Source: Mycobacterium sp. GA-1285 (lineage in GTDB: Bacteria; Actinomycetota; Actinomycetes; Mycobacteriales; Mycobacteriaceae). Taken from it: a DNA stretch of 64,000 nt. The translations under genes and the position numbers were made by a program. Numbering within the stretch: position 1 is the stretch's first letter; each line of letters opens with the position of its first letter. This document shows positions 61,881 to 64,000 of the stretch, piece after piece. The DNA lies in assembly GCF_001499905.1 (NCBI RefSeq), contig NZ_LQIS01000054.1, positions 62,001-126,000 of the forward strand, in the 5' to 3' direction. Below the pieces are notes generated by a model that was not told the origin of the DNA, made no database searches, and worked only from the letters and a program-made list of their open reading frames with translations.

Positions 61881-64000
61881 CTATTCGTCGTCGGTGGCGA
61901 GTACCGAGGTGATCCGGTGTATCGCGAAATCACGCACCCGCCCCGACGCCGGGTCGTATGCTGTCAACTGCCCACCCCGCACGTTGATCGGTGCGACGAC
62001 GCGTTGTGTCGCCACCCCGGCGGGGTCGACGTAGCCAATCACGACCGACGCCTGCGCAATGGCTGCGTCCTGCAACTGAGTGATGGCGACGGCCGGATCG
62101 AGTCGCTGGTACGCCGACGGCATGGCCGCCACCTTGCGCAGCACCGCGACGATCGCGCCGAGGGTCTGGGCGGTGGGGGCCGGCGCCAGTCGGTAGACGC
62201 GACGACGGCCGGGCGGTGCCGGCACGCGTGCGCCGCGCGCACGGATGTCGACGATGGTGCCGGTCGAGTCCTCGGCCGCCGGCGCGAAGCCGGCCCGGCG
62301 CAGCGCCGCGAGCACGTCGGAGATCGGCGCCTGGGACACCGCGACCGTGGGTGCGAGCAGGCGCATCTCCACCGAATCTGTCGCCGGTGCGCCCACCGCC
62401 TGCGCGAGAAGCGCCGCGTCCTCGCACCGCACGAACGACGCCGCCATGCCGACGCGCAACTGGCCGTGCCTGCGTGCCACATCATCGATGAGATACCTCA
62501 GACCTTGTGGCACAGGAGTTTTCGAGTGACGCTCGAAAAAGGCGTGCAGTTCGCCCGCGGTACGGCCGGTGTCGAGCGCCCGGCGGATCGACGCCTCGCT
62601 GATCCGGTACACCATCGCGGCGCCCGCGGACTCCACGCTGGCCACCGCGGCCAATTGTTCGGCCAGGTCTCGCTGCAGTGGGCCGGGGACGACCACCGTG
62701 AGGTCGGCCTGCAACAGGAAATGGTCGATCGGTGCGGGCAGCACCTTGTCCATCGCCTTGACCACGTCGTCCACGGGAGCGTCGGCGAGCAGCGCCCGAG
62801 CGGGGCTGGCGAGTGCGCCGCGCCCCACCAGTCCCAGCGCATGTGCCTCGGTGAGCAGATCACCGACCGGACCCGGTTGCAACCGAACCGCCCAGCGCGG
62901 CCTGCGCCAGATCATCGCCCGCGACGCCTCACCTGCGTCGACACCCGCGCCGGGCGGCAGGTTTGCGAGCACCTCGAGGAGAAGTCGTCGGTCCAGTGGT
63001 GCGGCGGTGGAGAACAACGAATCGGACAGCGCGGCAAAGGGTTTGCCGTCGGGACCGCGACTGCCGACCAGGCTCGGCCGCCCGGGCAGCTCCAGCCACG
63101 TTGTTGCCAGCAGGTGCCATTTGACCGCCCTCGGGGATTCGACGAACCGGTCGGCGGAAACGGTCGGCGCCCAATAAGGCCCGTCCCCGGCTTCCGGTTC
63201 CGGTTCGGGCATGCCCGCCGAGATGAGACCTGCGCCCGCGCTCACTTCGAGGATCAACCCCAGGCGACGTTCGTCGATGCCGGTCGCCTTGGTCAACCGT
63301 TTGACGTCGCGCACCCCGAGCCCGCCGCTGCGTAACTCGGGAACCGGTGTGGCGCCCAGTGTTTCGAGTACCACCTCGACCTCGCGCAGAAGGTCGAGCG
63401 CGGCGCCCGCGGCCACCGCGTCGGCGTCGGCCCCTGTCGTCGTCGACACCACCGGGTCGGGTTCGGTCAGCTGCAGCGGGCCCGGCAGTTCACCCCGCAA
63501 CACCTGGCCGACGAGTCGCGGCAGGATCACGGTCTCCGCGTCCAGCTGGCGCAGCAGACCGGCGGCCAACAACCGCTGCACCGGGCGATCCGACGGTGTG
63601 CCGGGCGCGGCGTCGCGGGTGCGGCCCACCGGCGAACCCTCGAGCAACCGCTGCAGCAGCTCGGACTGCGCCTCGTCGAGTGCTTCCAGCCGGGCGGCGA
63701 TGTCATCCGGGCTTACCGTGGTGTCCTCGACCGTGGCCTGGCCGGGATACCACGGCAGGCCCGTGACGGCTTCGGCCACCACCCGGACCGTCGCCTCACC
63801 CCACACCAGCGCACGGTCGCGCAGATCGTCCACGGCCTCGGCGACGGCCGCCTCGGGCGCCCGGTCGGCGATGAGCTCAACAAGTTTGGTGACCGGCACG
63901 GCGGTCGTGTCGGCGTGCAGCACCAGCAGCGCGTCGAGCACCGCGAGCCGCAGGAAGTCGAGGTCGTCGGTGGCGGCCTTGACCGACTGGCGAGCCTGGG
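61881..64000 (-). CDS. Helicase-associated domain protein (Rv0862c-like), N-terminus beyond window
   Basis: The frame is open to the right edge, so at least 706 residues of a larger protein are present; the true start is outside. It is the usual partner next to ercc3 (Rv0862c) and has an XPB-associated C-terminal domain with regions such as LRYLIDDVARRHGQLRVGM. Long stretches are helical and Ala/Leu/Arg-rich. No enzymatic motif is seen. It is 104 bp upstream of ercc3 and may be transcribed with it. Confidence 0.85.
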   Translation of the reverse strand, partial: QARQSVKAATDDLDFLRLAVLDALLVLHADTTAVPVTKLVELIADRAPEAAVAEAVDDLRDRALVWGEATVRVVAEAVTGLPWYPGQATVEDTTVSPDDIAARLEALDEAQSELLQRLLEGSPVGRTRDAAPGTPSDRPVQRLLAAGLLRQLDAETVILPRLVGQVLRGELPGPLQLTEPDPVVSTTTGADADAVAAGAALDLLREVEVVLETLGATPVPELRSGGLGVRDVKRLTKATGIDERRLGLILEVSAGAGLISAGMPEPEPEAGDGPYWAPTVSADRFVESPRAVKWHLLATTWLELPGRPSLVGSRGPDGKPFAALSDSLFSTAAPLDRRLLLEVLANLPPGAGVDAGEASRAMIWRRPRWAVRLQPGPVGDLLTEAHALGLVGRGALASPARALLADAPVDDVVKAMDKVLPAPIDHFLLQADLTVVVPGPLQRDLAEQLAAVASVESAGAAMVYRISEASIRRALDTGRTAGELHAFFERHSKTPVPQGLRYLIDDVARRHGQLRVGMAASFVRCEDAALLAQAVGAPATDSVEMRLLAPTVAVSQAPISDVLAALRRAGFAPAAEDSTGTIVDIRARGARVPAPPGRRRVYRLAPAPTAQTLGAIVAVLRKVAAMPSAYQRLDPAVAITQLQDAAIAQASVVIGYVDPAGVATQRVVAPINVRGGQLTAYDPASGRVRDFAIHRITSVLATDDE

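Overview
The window is high-GC actinobacterial DNA, almost certainly from a Mycobacterium/Mycolicibacterium species. It encodes mycothiol synthase, DesA1, a complete YrbEAB-MceA-F operon and MpaB-type oxygenase. Its gene order at both ends matches the M. tuberculosis blocks Rv0819-Rv0826 (mshD, phoT/pstB, phoY2, LCP protein, dus, desA1, TetR, MpaB) and Rv0855-Rv0862c (far, SRPBCC, dapC, fadA, fadB, ercc3, helicase-associated protein). Orthology is inferred from sequence and order by eye; no search was run.

Layout. 1-5.4 kb: end of mshD, the phosphate operon pstSCAB and convergent phoU, with PHO-box-like direct repeats before pstS and phoU. 5.4-13 kb: LCP ligase, dusB-desA1, two paralogous small secreted PASTA-like proteins, a TetR/MpaB divergent pair and an HNH protein. 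13.2-13.8 kb: tRNA-Lys, -Glu, -Asp and -Phe. 13.7-16.7 kb: a decayed integrative element in tRNA-Phe, bounded by 41-bp direct repeats, with a frameshifted integrase, a twice-frameshifted HK97-type capsid gene and an intact secreted cargo protein. 16.9-22.6 kb: SDR, metallo-beta-lactamase-fold hydrolase, a TetR module with two near-identical operators, an FAD oxidoreductase and an epimerase. 22.8-32.1 kb: the mce operon. 32.1-33.5 kb: SnoaL-like and two SRPBCC proteins.

33.6-49.1 kb looks like an island inserted between SRPBCC genes and far. It holds a LuxR-type STAND/LAL regulator, a small unknown protein co-transcribed with an ABC ATPase and a FtsX-type permease, a P450/BAHD-like acyltransferase pair, and two tandem giant cyclase-ATPase-TPR proteins whose cyclase domains look catalytically degenerate. 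A 20-bp palindrome (consensus TGCAGTAG-N4-CTACTGCA) lies 60-72 bp upstream of three transcription units: the small-protein/ABC operon, the P450/acyltransferase operon and the secreted protein of the tRNA-Phe element. This suggests an undescribed regulon and is the most interesting signal in the window.

49.2-64 kb returns to the conserved chromosome: far, SRPBCC, dapC, beta-oxidation genes fadA/fadB, an acyl-CoA synthetase, small enzymes, a cupin, the XPB-like helicase and a partial helicase-associated protein. Many genes show a TANNNT -10 element 6-8 nt before the start codon, typical of leaderless mycobacterial transcripts. No CRISPR array, rRNA or intact insertion sequence was seen.
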